Source: Flavobacterium piscisymbiosum (lineage in GTDB: Bacteria; Bacteroidota; Bacteroidia; Flavobacteriales; Flavobacteriaceae). From it: a stretch of 64,000 bases of DNA. The position numbers and the translations under genes were made by a program. Position 1 is the first letter of the stretch. Each line of letters starts with the position of its first letter. The DNA lies in NCBI RefSeq assembly GCF_020905295.1, contig NZ_JAJJMM010000001.1, positions 3,720,001-3,784,000 of the forward strand. The letters run 5' to 3'. Under the pieces are notes generated by a model. It had not been told where the DNA came from and ran no database searches. It saw only the letters and a list, made by a program, of their open reading frames with translations. Positions 16,578 to 25,690 of this stretch are shown here, in pieces.

Positions 16578-19517
16578 ATGAAGTTTAATAATATTCACTT
16601 TTTTATATGGTTATTAGTTTTAAATGCTTTTTCGTTAAGTATTTATGCTCAAAACAAAGTAAGTTTAAACTCTTCTGATATCGTTTGGAAAGTCAAACCG
16701 CAAGCAGAAGTAGGGCAGGACAGTCTTAAAATATTGGCCCCAAATTATTCCGGAACAAATTGGGTAAATGCCGTTGTTCCGGGTACAATTTTCAATTCGT
16801 ATGTTGTAAACGGATTAGAGAAAGATCCTAATTTTGGCGATAATATTTATCAGGTAGATAAAGCAAAATACGATCGCAGTTTCTGGTATCGTACCGAATT
16901 TAAGGTTCCTGAAAATTTTACAAAAGATATTATTTGGTTAAATTTTGAAGGAATCAACCGCGAAGGAGATGTTTACCTTAACGGAAAAAAAATAGCCACA
17001 CTTAGCGGAATGATGCAACGTGGTAAATTTGATATTACTAAGTTGGCGCATCGCAACGATAAAAATGTTCTGGCAGTTTTGGTAAGTATCCCGAAAACGC
17101 CTTTAAATAATTACGGAAGTCCAACCTATATTTCAAGCGCCGGTTGGGATTGGATGCCGTATGTACCGGGATTAAATTCCGGAATTACAGATGATGTTTT
17201 TCTTAGCAATACAAACAAAATTACGATTGTAGATCCGTGGATTCATAGCAATTTACCTTCGAATGCACGAGCAGATCTTGATGTAAAAGTAGAAATGAAA
17301 AATTCATCGGCACAAAATCAGGAAGCAGTTCTGACAGGTGTAATTATGCCCGGAAATATTACTTTTTCTAAAAAAATAAATTTAGATGCAAACGGAATTA
17401 CAAGCGTACATTTTAACAAAGAACAATTTCCGGAACTTTCGATTCAGAATCCTAAATTATGGTGGCCAAATGGTTACGGAGATCCTAATTTATATACGTG
17501 TCAGTTTACTTTAAAAATTGGAGATGTAGTTTCGGATACTCAAAAAATAACCTTCGGAATCAAAAAATATACTTACGATACAGAGGGCGGTGTTCTGCAT
17601 GTTTCGATAAACGGAAAACGTGTTTTTCTAAAAGGTGGAAACTGGGGAATGAGCGAATATATGCTTCGTTGCCGAGGAGACGAATACGATCTTAAAGTGA
17701 AACTGCACAAAGAAATGAATTACAATATTATTCGTAACTGGTTAGGTTCTACTACAGATGATGAATTTTATCAGGCTTGTGATAAATATGGGATCATGGT
17801 TTGGGATGATTTTTGGCTCAACGCAAATCCTAACTTACCATTAGACATTCACGTTTTTAATAGCAATGTAATCGAGAAAATAAAACGAGTAAGAAATCAT
17901 GCCAGTATTGCAGTTTGGTGCGGAAATAACGAAGGATTACCACAACCTCCGTTAAACGGCTGGATTGCCGAAAACATAAAGACTTTTGATAATAACGACA
18001 GATATTATCAGCCTTGCTCAAACACAGGAAACTTAAGCGGCAGCGGACTTTGGGGCAATAAAGATCCGAGGTTTTATTTTACCAAATATCCTGCGGCTTA
18101 TGTAGGAACGGGCGATGGCCCAAGTTGGGGTTTAAGAACTGAAATTGGTACAGCAGTTTTCCCTAATATTGAAAGCTTTAAGAAATTTATTCCTGAAAAA
18201 GACTGGTGGCCAAGAAACGAAATGTGGGACAAACATTTCTTTGGAGAAAAAGCCTTTAATGCTTCGCCGGATAATTATGATAATAGCATAAATGAACGTT
18301 ACGGAAAACCCAATAACCTCGAAGAATATACCACAAAAGCCCAATTATTAAATATCGAAACCAACAAAGCCATGTACGAAGGCTGGTTAGATCATATGTG
18401 GGAAGATGCTTCAGGGATTATGATCTGGATGAGTCAATCCTCTTATCCTAGTATGGTTTGGCAAACGTATGACTATTACTATGACTTAACAGGAGCATAT
18501 TGGGGTGTAAAATCAGCTTGTGAGCCCATGCATATTCAATGGAATTCGGTAAATAATTCGGTTAAAGTAATTAATACTACAGGAACTGATTTCAAGAATT
18601 TAAAGGCTGAAGCCGAAGTATTTAATATGGATGGAAAATCAGTAGCAAAATTCGAACAAAATGCAACCATCGATTCGTATCCGAATACAGCGACAGAAAG
18701 TTTTGTGATTCCGTTTTATTCCAATCAAAAAGATCTTGCGTTTCAAAAAAATGCAACAGCTTCTTCTACAGATGGAGGAAATCTAAGAGACGTTACAGAT
18801 GGCGATTCTAATAGTCGTTGGGCAAGTAATGCTACTGATAACGAATGGATTTATGTAGATCTTGAAAAAGAATATACCATAAACAGAGTAGTTTTAAACT
18901 GGGAAAATGCCTTTGGAAAAGAATATAAAATCCAGGTAAGTACCGATGCGAAAAACTGGACAGACGCAAGTGTTATAAAAGAAGGAAAACAAGGTCTCGA
19001 AACCATTTCGTTTGACGAAGTAAAAGCCCGTTATGTTCGAATGTTGGGTATAAAACGCGGTTCAGGTTGGGGATATTCACTTTACGATTTTAAAATTTTT
19101 GGTGCCGATGCCAATACTTCAGATTTAAGTCCGGTACATTTTATTCGATTAAAATTGAAAGATGCTCAGAATAAATTAATCAGCGAGAATTTTTATTGGA
19201 GAGGAATCAACATGAAAGATTTTACAGAACTGAATAAATTGCCAAAAGCAAACGTAAATGTTTCCAGCAAAGTGGTAAAACAAAACGGAAAATATGTGAT
19301 AAAGGCAAAAGTTTCAAGCCCACAAGGAATTGCATTTGGAATCCATATTCAAACATTAAATGATAAAACCGGAGCTCAGATTTTACCGGCAATTATAAAC
19401 GATAGTTATTTTACTCTACTAAAAGGAGAAAGTAAAGAAATTACCGTAGAATTTGATGAAACACTTTTGAAAAACGGTGAAAAACCGGTTATAAAAGCTA
19501 TTCCATACAATAAATAA
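16578..19517 (+). CDS. GH2-family beta-mannosidase/exo-beta-glucosaminidase-like enzyme with F5/8 type C domain
   Basis: From the ATG at 16578 the protein has 979 residues and a clean signal peptide (MKFNNIHFFIWLLVLNAFSL, cleavage near IYAQN). The reading frame stays open upstream to 16452, but that would run through the hairpin at 16461-16541, so the later start is chosen. It has a GH2 sugar-binding jelly roll (about 40-200), an immunoglobulin-like domain, and a TIM barrel with acid/base E452 in WCGNNEG and probable nucleophile E522 in GLRTEIG. An F5/8 type C (CBM32-like) domain sits at about 720-842. The pattern is closer to beta-mannosidase/exo-glucosaminidase members than to LacZ. It would remove a beta-linked mannose or amino sugar from the non-reducing end. 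The substrate remains uncertain. Confidence 0.85.
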   Translation: MKFNNIHFFIWLLVLNAFSLSIYAQNKVSLNSSDIVWKVKPQAEVGQDSLKILAPNYSGTNWVNAVVPGTIFNSYVVNGLEKDPNFGDNIYQVDKAKYDRSFWYRTEFKVPENFTKDIIWLNFEGINREGDVYLNGKKIATLSGMMQRGKFDITKLAHRNDKNVLAVLVSIPKTPLNNYGSPTYISSAGWDWMPYVPGLNSGITDDVFLSNTNKITIVDPWIHSNLPSNARADLDVKVEMKNSSAQNQEAVLTGVIMPGNITFSKKINLDANGITSVHFNKEQFPELSIQNPKLWWPNGYGDPNLYTCQFTLKIGDVVSDTQKITFGIKKYTYDTEGGVLHVSINGKRVFLKGGNWGMSEYMLRCRGDEYDLKVKLHKEMNYNIIRNWLGSTTDDEFYQACDKYGIMVWDDFWLNANPNLPLDIHVFNSNVIEKIKRVRNHASIAVWCGNNEGLPQPPLNGWIAENIKTFDNNDRYYQPCSNTGNLSGSGLWGNKDPRFYFTKYPAAYVGTGDGPSWGLRTEIGTAVFPNIESFKKFIPEKDWWPRNEMWDKHFFGEKAFNASPDNYDNSINERYGKPNNLEEYTTKAQLLNIETNKAMYEGWLDHMWEDASGIMIWMSQSSYPSMVWQTYDYYYDLTGAYWGVKSACEPMHIQWNSVNNSVKVINTTGTDFKNLKAEAEVFNMDGKSVAKFEQNATIDSYPNTATESFVIPFYSNQKDLAFQKNATASSTDGGNLRDVTDGDSNSRWASNATDNEWIYVDLEKEYTINRVVLNWENAFGKEYKIQVSTDAKNWTDASVIKEGKQGLETISFDEVKARYVRMLGIKRGSGWGYSLYDFKIFGADANTSDLSPVHFIRLKLKDAQNKLISENFYWRGINMKDFTELNKLPKANVNVSSKVVKQNGKYVIKAKVSSPQGIAFGIHIQTLNDKTGAQILPAIINDSYFTLLKGESKEITVEFDETLLKNGEKPVIKAIPYNK

Positions 19518-19534
19518 GAAATTATTCTAAACAC

Positions 19535-19567
19535 AAACCTGACAGGTTTTTAAAACCTGTCAGGTTT
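19535..19567. terminator. Perfect hairpin between the GH2 and GH95 genes
   Basis: The arms AAACCTGACAGGTTTT (19535-19550) and its exact complement (19552-19567) form a 16-bp stem of the AACCTGACAGGTT repeat family. Relatives occur at 25984-26015 and 45701-45732. It could act as a weak bidirectional terminator or as a processing site in the polycistronic message. Confidence 0.55.
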
Positions 19568-19601
19568 AATAAACATTGCAAAATACTTTAAAAATAGAAT
19601 T

Positions 19602-21941
19602 ATGAACATTAAAAAATTTAAAGCACTGCTTTTTATACTATTGCCCTTGTTAGGCTATTCGCAAAATAACCCATTAGAATTATGGTATAACAAACCTGCC
19701 TCTCAATGGGAAGAAACATTGCCGCTAGGAAACGGACGTTTAGGAATTATGCCGGGCGGAGGAGTGACAACCGAAAAATTGGTTTTGAACGAAATTACTT
19801 TATGGAGCGGAGGTCCGCAAGATGCCAATAATTACAAAGCATATTCTTTTTTGCCAAAAATAAGACAATTGTTATTGGAGAATAAAAATAAAGAAGCCCA
19901 AAAACTAATCGACCAGCATTTTATCTGTACAGGAGCAGGTTCAGGAAGCGGAAACGGAGCTGATGTACCCTTTGGAGCGTATCAGGTTTTGGGAGATATG
20001 ACATTAAAATTTGATTACAAAACCCAATCAAAACCGGTTAATTATAGCAGAAATCTGGACATTCAAACCGCAGTTGCCGGAACTCAATTTACAATTGACG
20101 GCGTGACGTATAAGCGTGAATATTTTACAGGATTTGGAGATGATGCAGGTTTTATAAAATTGACTTCGAGCAAAAAAGGAAAACTAAATTTCACTATTCA
20201 GTTAGATCGACCAGAACGTTTTAAAACTGTAAATGGCTCTGATAATTCGCTTGTTATGACAGGTCAGCTTAACAACGGAACCGACGGAAAAGGAATGAAA
20301 TATAAAGCAAAAGTAAAAACTCAGCAAGTAGATGGAAATGCTTTATATACCAACAATAAAATTGAAATAAAAAATGCTACAGAAGTTGTGATTTTTATTT
20401 CTGCAGGAACAGATTATAAAGATAAAAATTTCGAAACTACTACAGATAAAGTTTTGGATGCAGCGATGCAAACGAAATATCAGGATCAGAAGAAAAAACA
20501 CGTTGAAAACTACCAAAAGTTATTCAATCGTTTGACTTTAAATTTCGGAAAAAGCGCAAAGAAAACATTACCAACAAATGAGCGTTTAGATACTTTTATA
20601 AAAGAACCAGATACAGATAAGGGACTTCCTGTTTTGTTTTATCAATACGGTCGTTATTTGAGTATCAGCAGCACAAGATTAGGATTGTTGCCGCCAAACT
20701 TGCAGGGATTATGGGCGAAAGAAGTACAAACGCCATGGAACGCCGATTATCATCTGGATGTAAATGTTCAGATGAATCACTGGGCATTAGAAACCGCCAA
20801 TTTATCAGAATTGAATCTTCCATTAAAAGATTTGACTAAAGATCTTGTACCAAATGGAGAAAAAACAGCCAAAGCCTATTACAATGCTGATGGTTGGGTG
20901 GCACATGTTATCACAAACGTTTGGGGTTTTACAGAACCAGGTGAAAGTGCTTCATGGGGAATCACAAAATCAGGTTCAGGCTGGTTGTGCAACAATTTAT
21001 GGAGCCATTATTTGTATACCAATGATCAGGCTTATTTAGCTGAAATTTACCCAATTTTAAAAGGTGCGGCTCAGTTTTACAAAAGTATGTTGGTAAAAGA
21101 TCCTGAAACAGGCTGGTTGGTAACTTCACCATCGGTATCTCCGGAAAACTCATTTTTATTACCAAATGGCGATGCGTCGCACGTTTGTATGGGACCTACA
21201 ATTGACAATCAAATTATTCGCGAATTGTTTAATAACGTGATCATCGCCTCTAAAAAACTTGGTTTAGATAATGATTTGAGTATTGAATTAGACAAACAAT
21301 TAAAATTATTACCGCCTCCAGGGGTTGTTAGTCCAGATGGAAGAATCATGGAATGGTTGAAAGATTATAAGGAAGAAGATCCTCAACACCGTCATATTTC
21401 TCATTTATATGGCTTATATCCAGGATCTTTGATTACTCCTGAAAACAAACCAGAATTGGTAGACGCCATTAAAAAAACGCTTGAAGTAAGAGGAGATGAT
21501 GGAACAAGCTGGTCAATTGCATACAAAATGCTGTTTTGGGCTCGTTTAAAAGATGGAAACAGAGCTTATAAATTATTTAAGACAATACTTAGACAAACAC
21601 ATGATACCAATATTAATTATGGTCCTGGTGGTGGTGTATATGCCAATTTACTTTCTGCAGGTCCACCATTTCAAATTGATGGAAATTTTGGAGCAGCTGC
21701 AGGAATTGGCGAAATGTTGATTCAAAGTCATGCCGGATTTATCGAATTATTGCCTGCAATGCCAGATGTTTGGTTAAACCAAGGTGAAGTAAAAGGGCTT
21801 AAAGCCGAAGGAAACTTTACCGTAAACATCAAATGGGAAAAAGGTAAAGTAACCAAATATGAGATTCTATCTCCAATACCAACAAAAGTAAAAGTGAAGG
21901 TTAATGGAGAATTAAAAGAAATTACTTCATCTAAATTGTAA
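19602..21941 (+). CDS. Secreted GH95 alpha-L-fucosidase (or alpha-L-galactosidase)
   Basis: This 779-residue protein has a short signal peptide (MNIKKFKALLFILLPLLGYS). Family GH95 features are clear: N-terminal PASQWEETLPLGNGRLGIMP and NEITLWSGGP, an alpha/alpha-barrel with TPWNADYHLDVNVQMNHWAL carrying the conserved Asn pair, DPQHRHISHLYGLYPG, FQIDGNFGAAAGIGEML with a catalytic Asp, and a C-terminal beta domain. Length matches the family. GH95 enzymes are inverting and mostly cleave alpha-1,2-fucose; some remove alpha-L-galactose. It lies in the susCD operon between GH2 and GH92 genes, so fucosylated side chains of the imported glycan are the likely target. Confidence 0.93.
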   Translation: MNIKKFKALLFILLPLLGYSQNNPLELWYNKPASQWEETLPLGNGRLGIMPGGGVTTEKLVLNEITLWSGGPQDANNYKAYSFLPKIRQLLLENKNKEAQKLIDQHFICTGAGSGSGNGADVPFGAYQVLGDMTLKFDYKTQSKPVNYSRNLDIQTAVAGTQFTIDGVTYKREYFTGFGDDAGFIKLTSSKKGKLNFTIQLDRPERFKTVNGSDNSLVMTGQLNNGTDGKGMKYKAKVKTQQVDGNALYTNNKIEIKNATEVVIFISAGTDYKDKNFETTTDKVLDAAMQTKYQDQKKKHVENYQKLFNRLTLNFGKSAKKTLPTNERLDTFIKEPDTDKGLPVLFYQYGRYLSISSTRLGLLPPNLQGLWAKEVQTPWNADYHLDVNVQMNHWALETANLSELNLPLKDLTKDLVPNGEKTAKAYYNADGWVAHVITNVWGFTEPGESASWGITKSGSGWLCNNLWSHYLYTNDQAYLAEIYPILKGAAQFYKSMLVKDPETGWLVTSPSVSPENSFLLPNGDASHVCMGPTIDNQIIRELFNNVIIASKKLGLDNDLSIELDKQLKLLPPPGVVSPDGRIMEWLKDYKEEDPQHRHISHLYGLYPGSLITPENKPELVDAIKKTLEVRGDDGTSWSIAYKMLFWARLKDGNRAYKLFKTILRQTHDTNINYGPGGGVYANLLSAGPPFQIDGNFGAAAGIGEMLIQSHAGFIELLPAMPDVWLNQGEVKGLKAEGNFTVNIKWEKGKVTKYEILSPIPTKVKVKVNGELKEITSSKL

Positions 21942-21989
21942 TACCAACAAGACCCAACAGGTTTAAAAAATCTGTTAATTCTAATATAT

Positions 21990-22124
21990 GAATAGCCCCC
22001 AGCTTTAGCTGGGGGGTAATAAAATGATATGCAATATGGCTTTAGCCGAAATCTTATTGTATTTCGGCTAAAGCCATTTTTATATTCGACTCTTTTGATC
22101 TCCAGCTAAAGCTAGAGTCTATTC
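21990..22124. repeat. Nested inverted repeat (AGCTTTAGCTGG family)
   Basis: Outer arms GAATAGCCCCCAGCTTTAGC (from 21990) and the near-complement ending GAGTCTATTC (22124) enclose inner arms GGCTTTAGCCGAAAT and ATTTCGGCTAAAGCC. It sits between the GH95 and GH92 genes and contains no gene. The structure suggests a small non-autonomous repeat that may fold in the operon transcript. Confidence 0.75.
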
Positions 22125-22162
22125 AAAAAATCATGAAATCATATTTCATTAAATTCCATACA

Positions 22163-24430
22163 ATGAAAATAAAAAAAATAATACTCTTTGGGACTTTACT
22201 AAGTTCAATAGTTCTTGGAGCACAAACTTCTGATAAAATCACCTCTCACGTAAATCCATTTATCGGAACAGGCGCAGCACAAGGATCACCGCTTTCAGGA
22301 AATAATTATCCCGGAGCAACAGTTCCGTTTGGGATGATGCAATTGAGTCCTGATACACGCAACACACCCGATTGGAGCGTTGCCAGCGGCTATAATTACA
22401 ATGATACTACAATTGCAGGCTTTAGTCACACACATCTTAGCGGAACTGGTGTAGCCGAGTTATTCGACGTTATGTTGATGCCTTTTAGTGGAGAAATTGT
22501 CAAAGAAGAAGCAGGACAAAATGCCTATCAATCTAAATTTTCTCATGAAAAAGAATCCGCAAAACCGGGTTATTATAGCGTTGAACTTTTAGATTATCAG
22601 ATAAAAGCAGAGCTTTCGGCAACAACGCACGCGGGTTTTCATAAATATAGTTTTCCTAAAAATAAAGAAGCACATATCGTCATCGATTTAGATCATTCGA
22701 TGAAAAAATCCGATTGGAATACGCGTATCATTGCGTCTCAATTGTCATTTCCTAACGATCATACGATTGAAGGATATCGTATCATTACAGGTTGGGCACC
22801 AATGCGAAAAGTATTTTTTCATGCAGAGTTTTCACAGCCTATCATTCACAATCATGTTACAGATGGTGGAAATGTTTATGATAATGCCAAAATAGTAAAC
22901 GGAAATGCAATAAGAGCCATTCTAGATTTTGATACATCAAAACAACAAGAGATTTTGGTAAAAGTTGGAATCTCGGCAACCAGTATCGAAAATGCACGTT
23001 TGAATGTACAAGCTGAAATTCCTGCCTGGGATTTTAATGCAACTGTAAATGCTGCCGATGTCATTTGGGAAAAAGAATTAAGCAAAATAAAAATAGAAGC
23101 TACAGCAGAGCAAAAGCAGATTTTCTACACCGCTTTGTATCACACATTTATTCAGCCCAACACTTTGTCAGATATTAACGGAGATTATCCATCAGCTGAT
23201 TATACGGTTAGAAATTCACCCAAACCTTATTATTCGACATTCTCTTTGTGGGATACGTATCGTGGCGCACATCCATTATATACGATAACGCAACAAGAAC
23301 GTTCTGCCGATTTTGTAAATAGTATGTTGGCGTATTATAAAGCCTTTGGTTACTTGCCAATCTGGCAATTATGGGGACAGGAAAATTATTGTATGATAGG
23401 CAATCACGCCATTCCGGTTGTGGTTGATGCTGTACTTAAAAACTTGCCAGGCATTGATGTCGATTTGGCTTTTGAAGCTGTAAAGAATTCAGCAACACTT
23501 GAACATCCGGGATCACCATTTGGTATTTGGGAAAAGTACGGTTATGTTCCTGAGAATTTAAAATCACAATCAGTTTCTTTGACTTTAGAAATGGCGTATG
23601 ATGATTGGTGTGTGGCAGAACTGGCAAAGAAATTGGGTAAAACAGATGATTACAATCATTTTACAAAACGTTCTCAATTCTATAAAAATCTATATGACAA
23701 AAAAATTGGTTTTTTCAGGGCAAAAGATGATAAAGGCAATTGGATAGGTCCTTTTGATCCTTTAAAATATGGCGCAAACGGTGGCTATCCGTTTACAGAA
23801 GGTAATGGCTGGCAATACTTTTGGTACGTTCCGCAAGATGTAAAAGGACTTATTGGTTTAGTTGATGGAGATAATCTTTTCACTAAAAAACTAGATACTT
23901 TTTTTACATTAGAAGATAAACCCGAAGAAGTAAATGATAACGCTTCAGGTTTCATTGGTCAATATGCACACGGAAACGAACCAAGCCATCACATTGCTTA
24001 TCTCTACAATTATGCAGGTCAACCCTGGAAAACCCAACAATACGTAGCAGAGATTTTGAAGAAAATGTACAATACAACTTCATCCGGTTATTCCGGAAAT
24101 GATGATTGCGGTGAACTTTCGGCTTGGTATGTTTTTAGCGCAATGGGATTTTATCCCGTTAATCCTGCTAGTAGTATTTATGTTATAGGAACACCAATTC
24201 TTAAAGAAGCTTCTATTCAATTGAAAGATGGAAAGGCTTTTAAAGTTATAGCAAACAATGTTTCTGATAAAAATATTTATATCGAAAGTGCCAAACTAAA
24301 TGGTAAATCGTATACCAAAACATTTATCCGTCAAGCGGATATTGATACCGGCGGAACTTTAGAATTTGTTATGTCATCAAAACAGAATAAGAAATGGGGA
24401 ACGAAATTGGAAGACAGACCAGTTGAGTAG
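22163..24430 (+). CDS. Secreted GH92 alpha-mannosidase
   Basis: From the ATG at 22163 the protein has 755 residues and starts with a clean signal peptide (MKIKKIILFGTLLSSIVLGA). The frame also has an ATG at 22133, but that adds ten residues before the signal. GH92 hallmarks are present: VNPFIGTGA and YPGATVPFGMMQLSPDT at the N-terminus, GFSHTHLSGTG, SLWDTYRGAHPLYT, HGNEPSHHIAYLYNY and NDDCGELSAWYVFSAMGFYP, which carry the calcium and catalytic acidic residues. GH92 enzymes are calcium-dependent, inverting exo-alpha-mannosidases. It is the last gene of the susCD operon. This enzyme points toward a mannose-containing target such as N-glycans or mannan, though substrate cannot be fixed. Confidence 0.94.
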   Translation: MKIKKIILFGTLLSSIVLGAQTSDKITSHVNPFIGTGAAQGSPLSGNNYPGATVPFGMMQLSPDTRNTPDWSVASGYNYNDTTIAGFSHTHLSGTGVAELFDVMLMPFSGEIVKEEAGQNAYQSKFSHEKESAKPGYYSVELLDYQIKAELSATTHAGFHKYSFPKNKEAHIVIDLDHSMKKSDWNTRIIASQLSFPNDHTIEGYRIITGWAPMRKVFFHAEFSQPIIHNHVTDGGNVYDNAKIVNGNAIRAILDFDTSKQQEILVKVGISATSIENARLNVQAEIPAWDFNATVNAADVIWEKELSKIKIEATAEQKQIFYTALYHTFIQPNTLSDINGDYPSADYTVRNSPKPYYSTFSLWDTYRGAHPLYTITQQERSADFVNSMLAYYKAFGYLPIWQLWGQENYCMIGNHAIPVVVDAVLKNLPGIDVDLAFEAVKNSATLEHPGSPFGIWEKYGYVPENLKSQSVSLTLEMAYDDWCVAELAKKLGKTDDYNHFTKRSQFYKNLYDKKIGFFRAKDDKGNWIGPFDPLKYGANGGYPFTEGNGWQYFWYVPQDVKGLIGLVDGDNLFTKKLDTFFTLEDKPEEVNDNASGFIGQYAHGNEPSHHIAYLYNYAGQPWKTQQYVAEILKKMYNTTSSGYSGNDDCGELSAWYVFSAMGFYPVNPASSIYVIGTPILKEASIQLKDGKAFKVIANNVSDKNIYIESAKLNGKSYTKTFIRQADIDTGGTLEFVMSSKQNKKWGTKLEDRPVE

Positions 24431-24534
24431 ATTTGAATTTCGATGAGAAAAATTAGCCACGGATTACGCGGATTAAACGGATTTTAGCTGATTTTTTTTT
24501 ACTATTTGTATGTATATTTTTGTCATCCTGATTT

Positions 24535-25509
24535 CTATGATAAAACCAAATCTTTTTGATAAGGGATTTGGTTTTTTATTACCGCAAAAACTCGATGGAT
24601 TATTTTATTTCTCACAGCGTTTAAAACGCTCATTTTATTCTTTCCTTCATCAACTTTTCTAATGTAGTATGTTTTTAAATCATTATCTGATCGGACCGCA
24701 CTCATCGCTGCCAGATGCAGAATAGTTTTTAGATTTTTATCAGCAAGCATTGATACTCCAGGCCTTCTTTTTAATGATGTTCCAGATTGAAAATCAAAAG
24801 GAACTACTCCGCTGTAACATGCCATTTTCCTAGGATCAGTTATAGTTGTAAATCCTTCTGTTTTTGACAACAATGTCCATGATAAAACCTGACCTACTCC
24901 AGGAACAGATTTAATCAATTTCTGTTTCTGATTAAGGCTCTCTTGGTTTTGGATTATATTTTCAATATCATTTTCTATTATCTTAATTTGGACGTCAATA
25001 TCTCTAAGAAGCTTAATATTTAAGTCTTTTAGGTGTTTATCTAAGCCAATACTTTTCATGAGTTTGTAATCATGCTGCTGTACTATTAGCTGCTTTTTAA
25101 TCTTTATTCTTGAAGCTCTTTCGGTTAATAGTATTTTTATCTTTTTAATCGAACAAGAACATGGCTTCCATTCTCTGCTTTCCTGATGATTTTTTTCGAT
25201 GAAATTACAAATGCGAAGAGCATCAATTTTATCATTTTTACCTCTAACAAGTCCTATACTTTTTTTGATATGTAAAGCTGATATTACATAAACTTTAAAA
25301 TCAAATTTTTCAAGCACTTCAAACAGATTCCAATTATATCTGCCTGTATTTTCCATAGCTATAATTACCTTTTCTTCCGAGTAGCTTTTGAAGAAACGTT
25401 TAATAACAGGTACTTTATTTTCAATGGAAAAGTAGCTTACTGTCTCATTTTTAATACAGATATCCAAAGTCTTACTGCTGATATCAATGCCGATAATAAT
25501 GTTTTTCAT
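24535..25509 (-). CDS. IS110-family DEDD recombinase (transposase)
   Basis: From the ATG at 25509 the protein has 324 residues (MKNIIIGIDISSKTLDICIK). The frame stays open to an ATG at 25554, but the shorter start puts the RuvC-like domain at the N-terminus as in relatives. The DEDD acidic residues are visible in GIDIS, AMENTGRYNW and GKNDKIDA. A helical linker follows (about 130-200). The C-terminal Tnp_20 domain contains the HhH-like SVPGVGQVLSWTLL and YSGVVPFDFQSGTSLKRRPG, which should carry the nucleophilic serine. IS110 recombinases use a bridge RNA to pair the donor junction with the target; a candidate lies just upstream. No frameshift or stop is present, so the element may be active. 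Confidence 0.95.
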   Translation of the reverse strand: MKNIIIGIDISSKTLDICIKNETVSYFSIENKVPVIKRFFKSYSEEKVIIAMENTGRYNWNLFEVLEKFDFKVYVISALHIKKSIGLVRGKNDKIDALRICNFIEKNHQESREWKPCSCSIKKIKILLTERASRIKIKKQLIVQQHDYKLMKSIGLDKHLKDLNIKLLRDIDVQIKIIENDIENIIQNQESLNQKQKLIKSVPGVGQVLSWTLLSKTEGFTTITDPRKMACYSGVVPFDFQSGTSLKRRPGVSMLADKNLKTILHLAAMSAVRSDNDLKTYYIRKVDEGKNKMSVLNAVRNKIIHRVFAVIKNQIPYQKDLVLS

Positions 25510-25561
25510 AACTTTGCTTTTACGATTCAACAAATGATTTGAGAAATTCATCATAAGCTCA

Positions 25562-25690
25562 ACTCCTTGATAACGGGTCTCTAGCCCAAATTTCTATCTG
25601 AGTCTTTGATGAAAGGGAAGCGAAAGTCTTAATCAAGATATGAGTCACAAACTCAGAGGAACGAATAGTTTACTTTTGCTTCCTTTCTCA
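25562..25690 (-). ncRNA. Candidate IS110 bridge RNA with target- and donor-binding loops
   Basis: Reading on the minus strand, a stem GAAAGGAAGC/GCTTCCCTTTC (25687-25678 and 25621-25611) encloses the first loop. It holds TTCGTTCCTC (25656-25665), which matches target half TTCGTACCTC at 9 of 10 positions. A small hairpin TGAGT/ACTCA follows, then ATCTTGA (25633-25639), which pairs with the other target half TCAGGAT by six Watson-Crick pairs and one G-U. A second loop, closed by GACTC/GAGTT, holds ATAGAAAT (25590-25597), identical to the element's recombinase-stop end (24531-24538). It also holds CTAGAG (25579-25584), which pairs with CTTTAG at the opposite end with one G-U. The order target loop then donor loop matches known bridge RNAs. 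Exact RNA ends are not visible. Confidence 0.75.
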
